From Lentisphaerota bacterium (GTDB taxonomy: Bacteria > Verrucomicrobiota > Lentisphaeria > Victivallales > Victivallaceae), in NCBI GenBank assembly GCA_024225035.1, contig JAAEMX010000167.1, positions 1-64,000 of the forward strand: a stretch of 64,000 nucleotides of DNA, read 5' to 3'. Position 1 is the stretch's first letter. The number at the start of each line of letters is the position of its first letter. The translations under genes and the position numbers were made by a program. Shown piece by piece: positions 47,338 through 56,048 of this stretch. The notes below the pieces were generated by a model. That model saw nothing but the letters and a program-made list of their open reading frames with translations, was not told the DNA's origin and searched no databases.

Positions 47338-48759
47338 CTAGCCTTCGCAGCCGTCCCAACAGTATGTACAAAGCTTTTCTTTAGGAAGTCCGATTGCTTC
47401 AATCAGGCTTTCCAGAGTCTGATATTTCAAGGTGCCAAGCTTGAGTTCTTCTCGAATTTCGTCCAGCATTTTATTATATTTTTCGCAGCCGGTTTTAGTG
47501 TATTCCTTCAGAGTTTCAGGCTCAGTTACAGAGCGCCCTTCAAGTTTGTCGATGGCTCTTCTGGCAACCAGATCAAGATCGGAGCGTGAACGCGAAAAGT
47601 TCAGGAATTTACATCCGAAGACCAGAGGAGGGCAAGCTGAACGCATATGTACAGTTTTGGCTCCTCTTTCTATAAGCCGGTCAACCGTATCTCTGAGCTG
47701 AGTTCCGCGTACAATTGAATCATCACAAAAGAGCAGACGCTGGTTTTTTACAATTTCCTGAATTGGGATCAGCTTCATTCTGGCAACAAGGTTGCGCATT
47801 TTCTGGTTTTGCGGCATAAAACTGCGCGGCCAGGTTGGAGTGTATTTTACAAATGCTCGTTTGTATGGGACCTTGCTGGCGTTTGAGTAACCAATTGCGT
47901 GACCAATTCCTGAATCGGGAATGCCGCAGACAGAATCCAGTTCAGTATCTTCGCTGTCATTTTCAGCCATGAGTTCGCCGTTGCGGTAACGCACGTTTTC
48001 CGTGTTTATGCCTTCATACGTAGATGACGGGTAACCATAATAGACCCACAGGAAGGAGCATATTTGCATTTTCTGCTCGGGTGCTTTTTTCTGAATAACC
48101 ATTTCAGGCGTGATTTGAACAATTTCGCCTGAGCCAAGATCGCATTTATGTTTGTATTCCAGGTTTGGAAAGGCAGAGCTTTCCATTGTAACCGCAAAAG
48201 AACCGTCTTTTTCACCGATAATGACTGGTGTACGTCCATTGAAGTCACGTGCGGCATAAATGCAATTGTCAACCATCAATAATATTGAACACGAGCCTTC
48301 AATCATCTCCTGAGCAAACTGAATGCCTTCGACAATGCTGTCTTTTCGGTTTATCAGTGTTGCAACTAGTTCTGTCGGATTTAATTCGCCGCCACTCATT
48401 TCAGAAAAGTGCGAGTAGCCGCTGCGGAAAGCACGTTTTGAGAGATCGTCAAGGTTATTTATCTTGCCGACTGTAGCAATCGCGTAAGTGCCGAGATGAC
48501 TGGCTATAATAAGGGGCTGATCTTCATAATCACTTATTATTCCAATACCGGTATTGCCGTCAAAGTCGTTGATGTCAGAGTCAAATTTTGACCTGAACTG
48601 CGCGTTAGAAATGTCGTGTATCCGGCGAATAATTCTGCCGGACCCATTGGTGACGGCCAGACCGCCACGTTTTGTTCCGAGATGCGAATGGTAATCAGTT
48701 CCATAATAAAGATCACCGACGCAATCATACTTCGATACAACACCGAAAAAACCACCCAT
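47338..48759 (-). CDS. purF: PurF-like amidophosphoribosyltransferase lacking the N-terminal Cys nucleophile
   Basis: PurF makes phosphoribosylamine from PRPP and glutamine. The 473-residue protein has an Ntn-type glutaminase domain (residues 2-230: GTDYHSHLGTKRGGLAV, GNTGIGIISDYEDQP, RDFNGRTPVIIG) and a phosphoribosyltransferase domain with the PRPP loop FCDDSIVRGTQLRDT near 345. Cysteines in SACPPLVFGC and the C-terminal CTYCWDGC could ligate an iron-sulfur cluster as in Bacillus PurF. The chain begins MGGFFGVVS, whereas active PurF begins MCG with Cys as the nucleophile exposed after Met removal. So the glutaminase should be dead unless the enzyme uses free ammonia or another partner. I believe similar MGG-starting homologues exist elsewhere, so this looks like a subfamily and not damage. 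The sole start is ATG 48759. Confidence 0.85.
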   Translation of the reverse strand: MGGFFGVVSKYDCVGDLYYGTDYHSHLGTKRGGLAVTNGSGRIIRRIHDISNAQFRSKFDSDINDFDGNTGIGIISDYEDQPLIIASHLGTYAIATVGKINNLDDLSKRAFRSGYSHFSEMSGGELNPTELVATLINRKDSIVEGIQFAQEMIEGSCSILLMVDNCIYAARDFNGRTPVIIGEKDGSFAVTMESSAFPNLEYKHKCDLGSGEIVQITPEMVIQKKAPEQKMQICSFLWVYYGYPSSTYEGINTENVRYRNGELMAENDSEDTELDSVCGIPDSGIGHAIGYSNASKVPYKRAFVKYTPTWPRSFMPQNQKMRNLVARMKLIPIQEIVKNQRLLFCDDSIVRGTQLRDTVDRLIERGAKTVHMRSACPPLVFGCKFLNFSRSRSDLDLVARRAIDKLEGRSVTEPETLKEYTKTGCEKYNKMLDEIREELKLGTLKYQTLESLIEAIGLPKEKLCTYCWDGCEG

Positions 48760-49043
48760 GCTGTTGCCTCTTAAAGTTTGGTCGCTTGTCTTTGTATATA
48801 ATTTATATAATGATGAAAAATATAGTATACCACAGAAAAGATCATTTTAAAAGCAGGATGTGCTAAATTAGTATTAGGAGTCTAAGTTTTAGTGAGGCTA
48901 ATCCTGCATGTAAAGGTTAATGCTATAGCGTTTTAGTTAAAAGTGTGGTGCCGTGTGATGCTAAGCATGAATTTATTTGCGGTAATTGAGTTAATAGTGT
49001 ATATTAATAATGAAGCCTGGCAATTATCAACGGAGGTTATATT

Positions 49044-49451
49044 ATGGATCTCGGTGTGCCAATAAGTATCCTAATTATCGTCAGTGTCCTTACTTGGTTA
49101 GTATTCGTAGTTACTGCCTGCAAAATCTACCGCTTCTTCACGGAATTCGAGAAATTCAAGGGAAAGAATGATGCTGAGTTGAACAGCCTGGTGTGGCATG
49201 TCAAGAAAATGGAGACATGCTTCTCTGAAGTAATTCTTGAATTACGCAGAGCCAACAAACTTCTTTATGAAATAAGAGGCGCTGGCTTAATTCCGGGAGA
49301 TGTGCAGGAAGCACATGGCAGTGACGTAATTCGCCTTGACAAGCTGGACAAATTTAAACTTGAACAGCTTGAAAGCGATGCTGCCAAAACTGACACCAGG
49401 GCTATAAAAATTAAAGCAGCTAAAGCAGAGTTTTCAATTCCTGCTAAGTGA
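49044..49451 (+). CDS. Membrane-anchored protein with coiled-coil-like cytoplasmic tail
   Basis: No family recognised. The 135-residue protein has an N-terminal membrane helix (about 6-28, VPISILIIVSVLTWLVFVVTA), then a charged helical region (FFTEFEKFKGKNDAELNSLV, VILELRRANKLLYEIRGAG) and a Lys/Asp/Ala-rich C-terminus. It has an excellent ribosome site (GGAGG seven bases before the ATG), so it is very likely expressed. It converges on the next gene with one base between the stops. Confidence 0.7.
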   Translation: MDLGVPISILIIVSVLTWLVFVVTACKIYRFFTEFEKFKGKNDAELNSLVWHVKKMETCFSEVILELRRANKLLYEIRGAGLIPGDVQEAHGSDVIRLDKLDKFKLEQLESDAAKTDTRAIKIKAAKAEFSIPAK

Positions 49452-49452
49452 A

Positions 49453-49830
49453 TTAAGCCACGGCAATAATGGTGCCGGTCAACAATAAAGCTCCAATGAT
49501 CATTACAATGATCTGAGCAATTATGTTGAATATGAGCACCAGCAAAGCTTTACCCCAGCCGATCACAAAGAATGATTTAATCAGGAAAATCGCGAAGAAG
49601 TTTCCTATGAGCATTCCCAGTATTGGCCCGATAGGCGGAATAAATGCCAGAAAAAAGGCCAGTACACTGCAAAGAACACTTACCGCAATTGCCACACCGG
49701 TGGCCTTCATAAATGTAACATTGGGTACTGAAGCCATTTTGGCTCCTATATACATGAAAAATCCGCTCAGAATAATTACTGCCAGAAGTAGTAGCAGAAC
49801 AGCGCCTGCACCTGTGAAAAAAGGTACCAT
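49453..49830 (-). CDS. Small integral membrane protein
   Basis: No family recognised. The 125-residue protein is almost wholly hydrophobic with three or four membrane segments (AVLLLLLAVIILSGFFMYIG, GVAIAVSVLCSVLAFFLAFI, LIGNFFAIFLIKSFFVIGWG, LLVLIFNIIAQIIVMIIGAL). GAGGTG precedes the ATG. It stands alone in convergent orientation to the preceding gene. The topology is like short membrane scaffold or transporter-like proteins, but nothing indicates function. Confidence 0.7.
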   Translation of the reverse strand: MVPFFTGAGAVLLLLLAVIILSGFFMYIGAKMASVPNVTFMKATGVAIAVSVLCSVLAFFLAFIPPIGPILGMLIGNFFAIFLIKSFFVIGWGKALLVLIFNIIAQIIVMIIGALLLTGTIIAVA

Positions 49831-50094
49831 AATACACCTCTGAGGTTTTGGTTAGGTTCAGCCAGATTGATTAGCTGAACATTAAGGAAAACTAGTTCTC
49901 TAAAACATTAAGATATATTAACCCGCAAACCACCCTCTGGCAAGTCCCGGAAGTGATAATCACCATTAATGCAAGAAGACAGGGAATTCATGTATGAAAT
50001 CAAAATAATTAGGCTGTGAATGAAACATTTTGTCCCGTCTGGTGGTCTGTTGCCATATTAGAGAGAGTACATAATTCAATTAAATAAGGTAACT

Positions 50095-50685
50095 ATGAAC
50101 TACATTATAAAGACAGCAATTCTTCTTTTCCTGGTTATGGGAGCTTTCAGCAATCTTCCAATTTTTATGAGCGTCCTAAAAGATGTTCCCCACGAGAGGC
50201 GTCGATTTATCATAATCAGGGAGTCAATTGTGGCGTTACTGGTTCTTAGTACTTTTTTAATATTTGGGCGCAGTATACTTGATATTATGCAGATATCTCA
50301 GAGTGCCCTCGGTATTGCCGGGGGAATTATTTTGTTTATGATTGCGATTAAGATGATATTCGGGCAGCGGAATGAGAATGGTGTTGAACACAAGGGAGAA
50401 CCGTTTATTGTTCCTTTGGCTATTCCTATTCTGGCCGGGCCGTCTGCGGTTGCGGTTATAATCTTATTACGCGGTAATCCCCACTTGAGTTTTGCTGCGG
50501 CTGGAAGTGCGCTGGTTCTAGCTTGGGTTGGCTCTACAGTCATACTTTTAAGCTCTTTGAAGCTGCATCGTTTCCTGAGCCGCAAAGTTCTCAGCGCTGC
50601 GGAAGCCCTCATGGGGTTGATCTTGACCGCTATTTCAATTGAAATGTTGCTTAAAGGAATCAAAACAGCACTTGCCAGCAGCTAG
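50095..50685 (+). CDS. MarC-family integral membrane protein (first of tandem pair)
   Basis: MarC-family proteins are six-span inner-membrane proteins of uncertain function. This 196-residue copy has the family core FIVPLAIPILAGPSAVAVII and SAAEALMGLILTAISIEMLLKGI. The signature near the first helix reads MGAFSNLPIFMSVLK, where the family usually has MDPFGNLP; the acidic residue and Pro are replaced. It is followed after 71 bp by a full paralogue that keeps the standard motif. Confidence 0.9.
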   Translation: MNYIIKTAILLFLVMGAFSNLPIFMSVLKDVPHERRRFIIIRESIVALLVLSTFLIFGRSILDIMQISQSALGIAGGIILFMIAIKMIFGQRNENGVEHKGEPFIVPLAIPILAGPSAVAVIILLRGNPHLSFAAAGSALVLAWVGSTVILLSSLKLHRFLSRKVLSAAEALMGLILTAISIEMLLKGIKTALASS

Positions 50686-50756
50686 TTTTCAAGCATCCTA
50701 AAGCAAGTTACTTGAGTATTACAGAATAACGCTATAATTGCAAAAAGAGGTATGAC

Positions 50757-51347
50757 ATGAATATTGTTTTTTCTACAGCTATCGTACTTTTTCTGGTAAT
50801 GGATCCATTCGGTAATCTTCCGATGTTTATTTCTGTTCTGAAAAATACAGCTCCGGAGCGTCGGGCCTTTATAGTCTTGCGTGAAGGGGTTATTGCTTTA
50901 GGAATATTAACACTGTTCTTACTTTTTGGGCGTGATATTTTGCGTTTGCTGCAGATTACTCAAGGCTCATTAGATATGGCCGGGGGTATTATTCTTTTTG
51001 TTATTTCGTTGCAAATGATCTTTGCTTTTGGAAATGGTGCACATGACAAAACCCAAGGGGAACCGTTTATTGTCCCCTTGGCAGTTCCCTTGATTGCCGG
51101 ACCGTCTGCTGTTGCTGTGGTTATTTTGATGCGAGGCTATCAGTCAGCAAGTCTTGGACAGAGTTTCATTGCTTTATTTTTTGCATGGTTTGTGACCACT
51201 GTCATTCTGATGTCATCTGCCAAGATGGAGCGTATACTTGGCCCCAAGGTTATTCGTGCCGGGGAATCCCTCATGGGACTGCTTCTTACCGCAATATCAG
51301 TACAAATGCTGGTGCGGGGCATTAAGATGTCCTTTAATCTAAGCTAG
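50757..51347 (+). CDS. MarC-family integral membrane protein (second of tandem pair)
   Basis: A 196-residue paralogue of the preceding gene, identical in length. It keeps the family signature MDPFGNLPMFISVLK and the second-half motif FIVPLAVPLIAGPSAVAVVI, GESLMGLLLTAISVQMLVRGI. Six membrane segments are expected. The tandem pair arose by duplication, with the upstream copy diverged in the first-helix motif. Confidence 0.92.
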   Translation: MNIVFSTAIVLFLVMDPFGNLPMFISVLKNTAPERRAFIVLREGVIALGILTLFLLFGRDILRLLQITQGSLDMAGGIILFVISLQMIFAFGNGAHDKTQGEPFIVPLAVPLIAGPSAVAVVILMRGYQSASLGQSFIALFFAWFVTTVILMSSAKMERILGPKVIRAGESLMGLLLTAISVQMLVRGIKMSFNLS

Positions 51348-51640
51348 GTTCGTTTTATACTGTATTCATCAGTATCGGTTTGTGTCTTTAATTTAATTTT
51401 AAAAATATGACATTGTTATGCTTTTTAGTACAGGTGAACAGGCTGTTAAGTTGTTTTTTACTGAATAATATTTAATGGTGCATCTTTTAAAAACTTGAAA
51501 AATAAATTAAAGAGTATGAAATAGATTGATATGGTGTCATATTTATAAGCTAAAATACAGCAGAGAAGGTGTTTGTTTTTTAGATACATTGAAAATGACA
51601 TATTCTAAGTTTTTCAGGGGATCGTGGCTCGGAGTTGGGA

Positions 51641-52603
51641 ATGGAATACAAAATATCTGGTCTTTCTCAAAATAGACTTTTTTTTTCTTTAATTGAGTTT
51701 TTCATTACTCTTGCCATTCTTGCCATTCTTGTTGTTTTACTTCTGCCATTTTTTGCATAAGAGAAAGATCAATCCAAATTTGGCAAATGGAAGCTTTTTA
51801 ATCATAAATACATCAAAGATCCTAGCTGTGTTCTTAATATGACCTTTCAGGAAGGCAGAGGCGATGTCAGAAACTATGCTAGACCGACAGGCATAAAAGG
51901 ATATGACTGGAAGTCTGTCAGGGGGCATTTGAAAGGTGATTGCGAGTGGACCGTAGGTCGCTGGCCGAAGAAAAAGAAAGCAGTACTGATCCCCGGTTGG
52001 TATTCTTATATTGAAATTCCACATAACGATGCTTTTAAGTTTGGTACTTTTGATAATTATACCATATGCCTGTGGCTTTGCCTGGATTTTCCGGAAAGTG
52101 CCGGGCCTATTCTTACCAAAGGCTATATTGCTGATACTAAACCTGGTTATTTTTCCGAAATATATCTCGGAAACGTTGGAAAATGGGAAGATGATGAGGT
52201 GCCTGCTAATTTTGATGTGATATGCTCTGGAAGAAAATCTAACTTCCTTGAAAATACCGTTATGTGTTACCCTAAAGTATTTAAAAAACATGAATGGGTA
52301 CATGTAGTACTCCGAAACAGGTTTGTAAAAAACTTGAAGTTTATCGATTTATTCATCAACGGCGAAAAAATGACTGTTGAGAATGAGGAGGAATACGCTG
52401 ATACCATTGCCATGGCAGCTCCGCTTTTAATTGGAGCCGTGACGCCGCAGAAAACCGAATCTTTAAAATCCAAAAAACCAGATCCGGATGAGAAAAAATA
52501 TGGTTTCAAGGGGCGTATTGATGAACTGCTGATTTTCCGTCGTGCTTTGAAAGATAAGGAAGTTATCAAGCAGTATGAAGCAGGGTGTCTTGACCCTGAA
52601 TAA
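51641..52603 (+). pseudogene. LamG-domain protein with pseudopilin-like N-terminus, interrupted by in-frame TAA
   Basis: From the ATG at 51641 a 39-codon frame encodes a type IV pseudopilin-like leader (RLFFSLIEFFITLAILAILV, Glu at +5 of the helix, then LLLPFF), closely like the FTLIELL leaders common in Lentisphaerae. A TAA at 51758-51760 ends it. The same frame reopens immediately and runs to 52603, encoding a LamG/concanavalin-like domain: GWYSYIEIPHNDAFKFG, YTICLWLCLD, HEWVHVVLRN, DLFINGEK and FKGRIDELLIFRRAL. An alternative start at ATG 51839 would give a leaderless cytoplasmic form. The simplest reading is one C-to-T change (CAA to TAA) in a secreted or envelope LamG protein. Upstream 51348-51640 is AT-rich with no other gene. 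Confidence 0.75.
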
Positions 52604-52698
52604 GGCATATTGGCAGTGTGCCGGTTTGAAAATGTTTATCCGAGCCGTTATCTTCAGGAAATTAATATTTTTACAATACAAGAGGATTTATTGCGACT

Positions 52699-53025
52699 AT
52701 GGATATTGATTGGAATATTGCGCTTGAGAGGCTGCAGGCTTTTTCTACCGCTGACTGGGTTTATGCCGGGATTATTATAGTAATTTGCTTCAGCTTTTTC
52801 GGATACGGATTGAGCGGCATCCTGGCACGTAAGATTACGAGTAAATTCGGAAGAAGATACGAAGGAGGCAAGGCTGTTTTTACTGGTTTGGTTTACTGTA
52901 TTATTGCAGCCGGTCTAATGCTTGCTTTTGTCTATAAATTCAGTAAAACCAGACTGCCTGAATTTCATAATTCCTTGAAGGCTGCCTTTTCTTCGCAATC
53001 AGTTGACCCCAATCAAAATAAATAA
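52699..53025 (+). CDS. Small two-span membrane protein
   Basis: No family recognised. The 108-residue protein has two hydrophobic segments (WVYAGIIIVICFSFFGYGLSG about 20-40 and AVFTGLVYCIIAAGLMLAFVY about 59-80) joined by a basic loop (ARKITSKFGRRYEGGK) and polar ends. AGAGG lies upstream. Three bases separate its stop from the flavoprotein gene, so the two are probably cotranscribed. Confidence 0.7.
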   Translation: MDIDWNIALERLQAFSTADWVYAGIIIVICFSFFGYGLSGILARKITSKFGRRYEGGKAVFTGLVYCIIAAGLMLAFVYKFSKTRLPEFHNSLKAAFSSQSVDPNQNK

Positions 53026-53028
53026 CTT

Positions 53029-54309
53029 ATGAAATCCACATACAAGCAGCAAATCATTATTGTCGGGGCAGGGCCCGCCGGCCTTATGGCTGCTTTTAGT
53101 GCAGCGCAAGCTGGTGCAAGTGTTCTCATACTCGAAAAGATGAAACGTCCCGGACTAAAGCTGTTAGCTTCGGGAGGGGGACGCTGCAACCTGACAAATG
53201 TATTGCCGCAACAAGAGTTCATGAAAGCCTTTGGGCGAAATGGAAGGTTCATGCGTGATGCGCTGAACTCCTTTTCACGTGATGACCTGCTCGAATGGAT
53301 GAGAGCTCAGAAAGTCGATGTTGACTGCGTAGATGGTTTCTATTATTTCCCTGCAGCGGCACGTTCTTCAGTCGTACTTGAGGCCATGGTTCAGGTTTGT
53401 CAGGAAAATGGCGTTAAATTCAGGCTTGGAGAAAAGGTTGAAAAGCTTGTTGCAACTAAAGAGGCTATTCAAGGAGTGCAAGTTGCAGGAGGCAAAGTTA
53501 TCTATGGGAAAGCAGTCATTCTTGCATGCGGCGGCAAAAGCTATTCAAAACTCGGCGGAAGTTCAATAGGGTACCAGCTTGCAGAACAGGCAGGACATAA
53601 AATAATTATGCCTGTACCCGGTATGGTTGGCCTTAAAACTATTGAAAGGTGGCCGTCATGCTGTACCGGAATTTCACTTGATAAAGTTAGGATATCGATA
53701 GACATAAAGAAATATCGGAAGCAGTATTTTGAAGGAGCTTTGGTATTTACTCAGGACGGTATCAGCGGTCCGGCAGTGGTAGATATTTCGGCAAATGTAA
53801 ATGAACTACTGCTCGAGGAAGAAAGCGTTCCTGTTAATGTTTCATTTTTCCCGGAGAAAAAAGAAGATGAAATATCGGGCATGTTAAAAAAATTGCTGGA
53901 GGAGAATCCACGCAAGAAGCTGTCTAACATAATATCTTTAATATTTCCTGCAGCTTTGGCAGCGGCTTTATGCGATTATGCGGGTGACTTGGCTGGAGTT
54001 ACTGGAGCAGGGGGGATCAAAGCCGCTGGATTGCCGGGGAAAGTTTTCAAGTCATTAAATAACATACTTCTGAGTTGTCCGCTTTGGGTTAATGCTAATC
54101 AAGGGTTTGAGAAGGCTATGGTTACTCGAGGAGGGGCAGACTTAAAGGGAATTTATCCTAAAACAATGGAGAGTAGACTGAAACAGCACCTCTATTTTGC
54201 CGGAGAGGTTGTCAACCTTGACGGTCCGTGCGGAGGGTATAATCTGCAATGGGCGTTTTCCAGCGGTTACCTTGCCGGGCAAAGCGCAGCTCTCGAAGCA
54301 AGTCAATAG
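53029..54309 (+). CDS. BaiN/HI0933-family NAD(P)/FAD-dependent oxidoreductase
   Basis: A 426-residue flavoprotein with the N-terminal dinucleotide fold IIVGAGPAGLMAAFSAAQAG and the family signature RPGLKLLASGGGRCNLTN, then VILACGGKSYSKLG, QDGISGPAVVDIS and the C-terminal FAGEVVNLDGPCGGYNLQWAF. These are the marks of the HI0933/YhiN/BaiN group, whose physiological substrates are mostly unknown (one member reduces bile-acid intermediates). The stop overlaps the AraC gene by seven bases on the opposite strand. Confidence 0.92.
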   Translation: MKSTYKQQIIIVGAGPAGLMAAFSAAQAGASVLILEKMKRPGLKLLASGGGRCNLTNVLPQQEFMKAFGRNGRFMRDALNSFSRDDLLEWMRAQKVDVDCVDGFYYFPAAARSSVVLEAMVQVCQENGVKFRLGEKVEKLVATKEAIQGVQVAGGKVIYGKAVILACGGKSYSKLGGSSIGYQLAEQAGHKIIMPVPGMVGLKTIERWPSCCTGISLDKVRISIDIKKYRKQYFEGALVFTQDGISGPAVVDISANVNELLLEEESVPVNVSFFPEKKEDEISGMLKKLLEENPRKKLSNIISLIFPAALAAALCDYAGDLAGVTGAGGIKAAGLPGKVFKSLNNILLSCPLWVNANQGFEKAMVTRGGADLKGIYPKTMESRLKQHLYFAGEVVNLDGPCGGYNLQWAFSSGYLAGQSAALEASQ

Positions 54310-55133
54310 TTTGTTTGGGACGTTTGAAACGTTTTGGGAGTTACCGTATAACGCTTTTTAAACGCACGAATAAAATTCTGGCTGTTAGCAAATCCACAAA
54401 TAACAGCAATTTCCTTGACGGTATATTCCTTTGCACGTAGCAGGCGTGCCGCATATGATAATTTGGATTCCAGCCAGAAACTCCGTGGTGACATACCAGT
54501 CATTTTATGAAAAAAATCAGTGAATGAACGTTTGCTCATATTACATTGTTTTGCAAGTCTGTCTAGCCCGGGGAAGATAAAAGGCGGTTTTTGTAAAGCC
54601 TGAACAGAGCTGGCAAAGGCATTGTTGACTCTTGACGGATTGGCTTCTTCTTCATATTGTACTCTCTGTTTTATCAAGATGATAAAGATTTCAAACATTA
54701 AAACCTGTATTTCCAGCTTCGATGTTTCTGTTTGAGCTCCGTGAAACAGGTCATAAAGTTTATTAAACTTACTTTCAAAGCTTCGCCGCATTCTACCAAT
54801 CTTAATCATTCTGGGAAACCCCAGAGGGATGACCCCTTTAAACTGGATTTTTAGATTATAGTTGCAGAACGGGTTATCATCTTTGGTAATGAAGGCGTGG
54901 GGTTCGTATGGGTAGACTATATTGATAGTGCCGGGCTTAAGTTCATATTCAGAATTGCCAATTACGCAAGTTCCGCTGCCGCTTTGCGTATAAGTAATAT
55001 GAAGGATATTGGGGTGAAGATGCAATGCTGTTGCTTTGCCGGGGACGGGATCCAGATAGTCAATGAAAACACATTGCGCATCTCTCTGTATTATCTCGCA
55101 GGTATCTTTATTTTTCGGCTTATTATTGCTCAT
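54303..55133 (-). CDS. AraC-family transcriptional regulator
   Basis: The 276-residue protein has an N-terminal cupin-type effector domain (residues about 20-110: HLHPNILHITYTQSGSGTC, YELKPGTINIVYPYEPHAF) and a C-terminal double HTH (LAKQCNMSKRSFTDFFHKMTG, then VKEIAVICGFANSQNFIRAF, TPKTFQ). It is divergent from two amidohydrolase-family genes with 94 bp between starts, so it probably controls them in response to a small molecule, as AraC regulators of this type often respond to sugars or related compounds. Confidence 0.92.
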   Translation of the reverse strand: MSNNKPKNKDTCEIIQRDAQCVFIDYLDPVPGKATALHLHPNILHITYTQSGSGTCVIGNSEYELKPGTINIVYPYEPHAFITKDDNPFCNYNLKIQFKGVIPLGFPRMIKIGRMRRSFESKFNKLYDLFHGAQTETSKLEIQVLMFEIFIILIKQRVQYEEEANPSRVNNAFASSVQALQKPPFIFPGLDRLAKQCNMSKRSFTDFFHKMTGMSPRSFWLESKLSYAARLLRAKEYTVKEIAVICGFANSQNFIRAFKKRYTVTPKTFQTSQTNY

Positions 55134-55227
55134 GATGATTGTTTATATGCCTGATGTGATTATTGACTGTCTCTAATTATAGCCTTATTATAGTAACATT
55201 GCAAATACACTATCGAAAGATATAAAC

Positions 55228-56046
55228 ATGGAAATCCAGCAAATACGTGAAAATATTAAGCCGCCTTGTGATGTGATAGATATTCATATGCATCCCTGGT
55301 GGAGTCATGGTCATCTTTACTCAAGTACATTCAAGAAATGTGCAGAAGTTCATCTTCATGCCGCCGATATTGCGGGCATAACTAAAATGGTTGTGTTCGA
55401 TGTTGAGGATGATGATAATAAAAATCCATCGCCTCAAAGGCTTATCGATATTAATGACAATTTGATGAAGATTGTAGAATTTGCTCCGGAGAGGTTCATT
55501 CCGTTTGCATATTTGAACCCGGCATATCCTTATGAGTCACTTAAAGAACTGGACCGCTGTCTAGAGTTTGGAATGAAAGGAATCAAGCTATGGTGTGGGC
55601 GGCGAGCCGGTAACGCTGGAACTTTGATTATTGCAAAACGTGCTGCTGAACTAGGTTTGCCGATTATCCAGCATTGCGCTGAAAAGCCTTTTGGTAATTT
55701 GCAGGGTGAGTCTTACCCAGAGGATGCAGCTGAACTGGCAGAGGTATGCCCTGAAGTTAATTTAATTCTGGCACACTTGACTAACATTGGGCTGCGCGGG
55801 ATCGAAGAAATCAAAAACTACCCAAATATAAGTATAGATATTTCCGGTGGTGATCCGTTATTTGGTTTTACTAGGATTGCCATAGATAAGCTCGGGGCTG
55901 ACCGTATATTTTTTGGTACTGATGTTTCAGTAAGAGGATATGGCAGCCAGTTATCCAAAGTGTTGAACGCTGAACTGACACTTGAAGAAAAAGAAAAAAT
56001 TCTGCATTTGAATGCTAAACGAGTAATTCCCGGACTGGAGGTGTGA
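55228..56046 (+). CDS. Amidohydrolase (TIM-barrel metal-dependent hydrolase)
   Basis: The 272-residue protein belongs to the amidohydro_2 group. The metal-binding HxH is in DVIDIHMHPWW near residue 20. Further ligands appear as IQHCAEKPFG, LAHLTNIG and the Asp in FFGTDVSVRG. Family members hydrolyse or decarboxylate aromatic or small ring acids; the substrate cannot be read here. It is the first gene of an operon divergent from an AraC regulator and is followed by a second barrel gene. Confidence 0.88.
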   Translation: MEIQQIRENIKPPCDVIDIHMHPWWSHGHLYSSTFKKCAEVHLHAADIAGITKMVVFDVEDDDNKNPSPQRLIDINDNLMKIVEFAPERFIPFAYLNPAYPYESLKELDRCLEFGMKGIKLWCGRRAGNAGTLIIAKRAAELGLPIIQHCAEKPFGNLQGESYPEDAAELAEVCPEVNLILAHLTNIGLRGIEEIKNYPNISIDISGGDPLFGFTRIAIDKLGADRIFFGTDVSVRGYGSQLSKVLNAELTLEEKEKILHLNAKRVIPGLEV

Positions 56047-56048
56047 CA

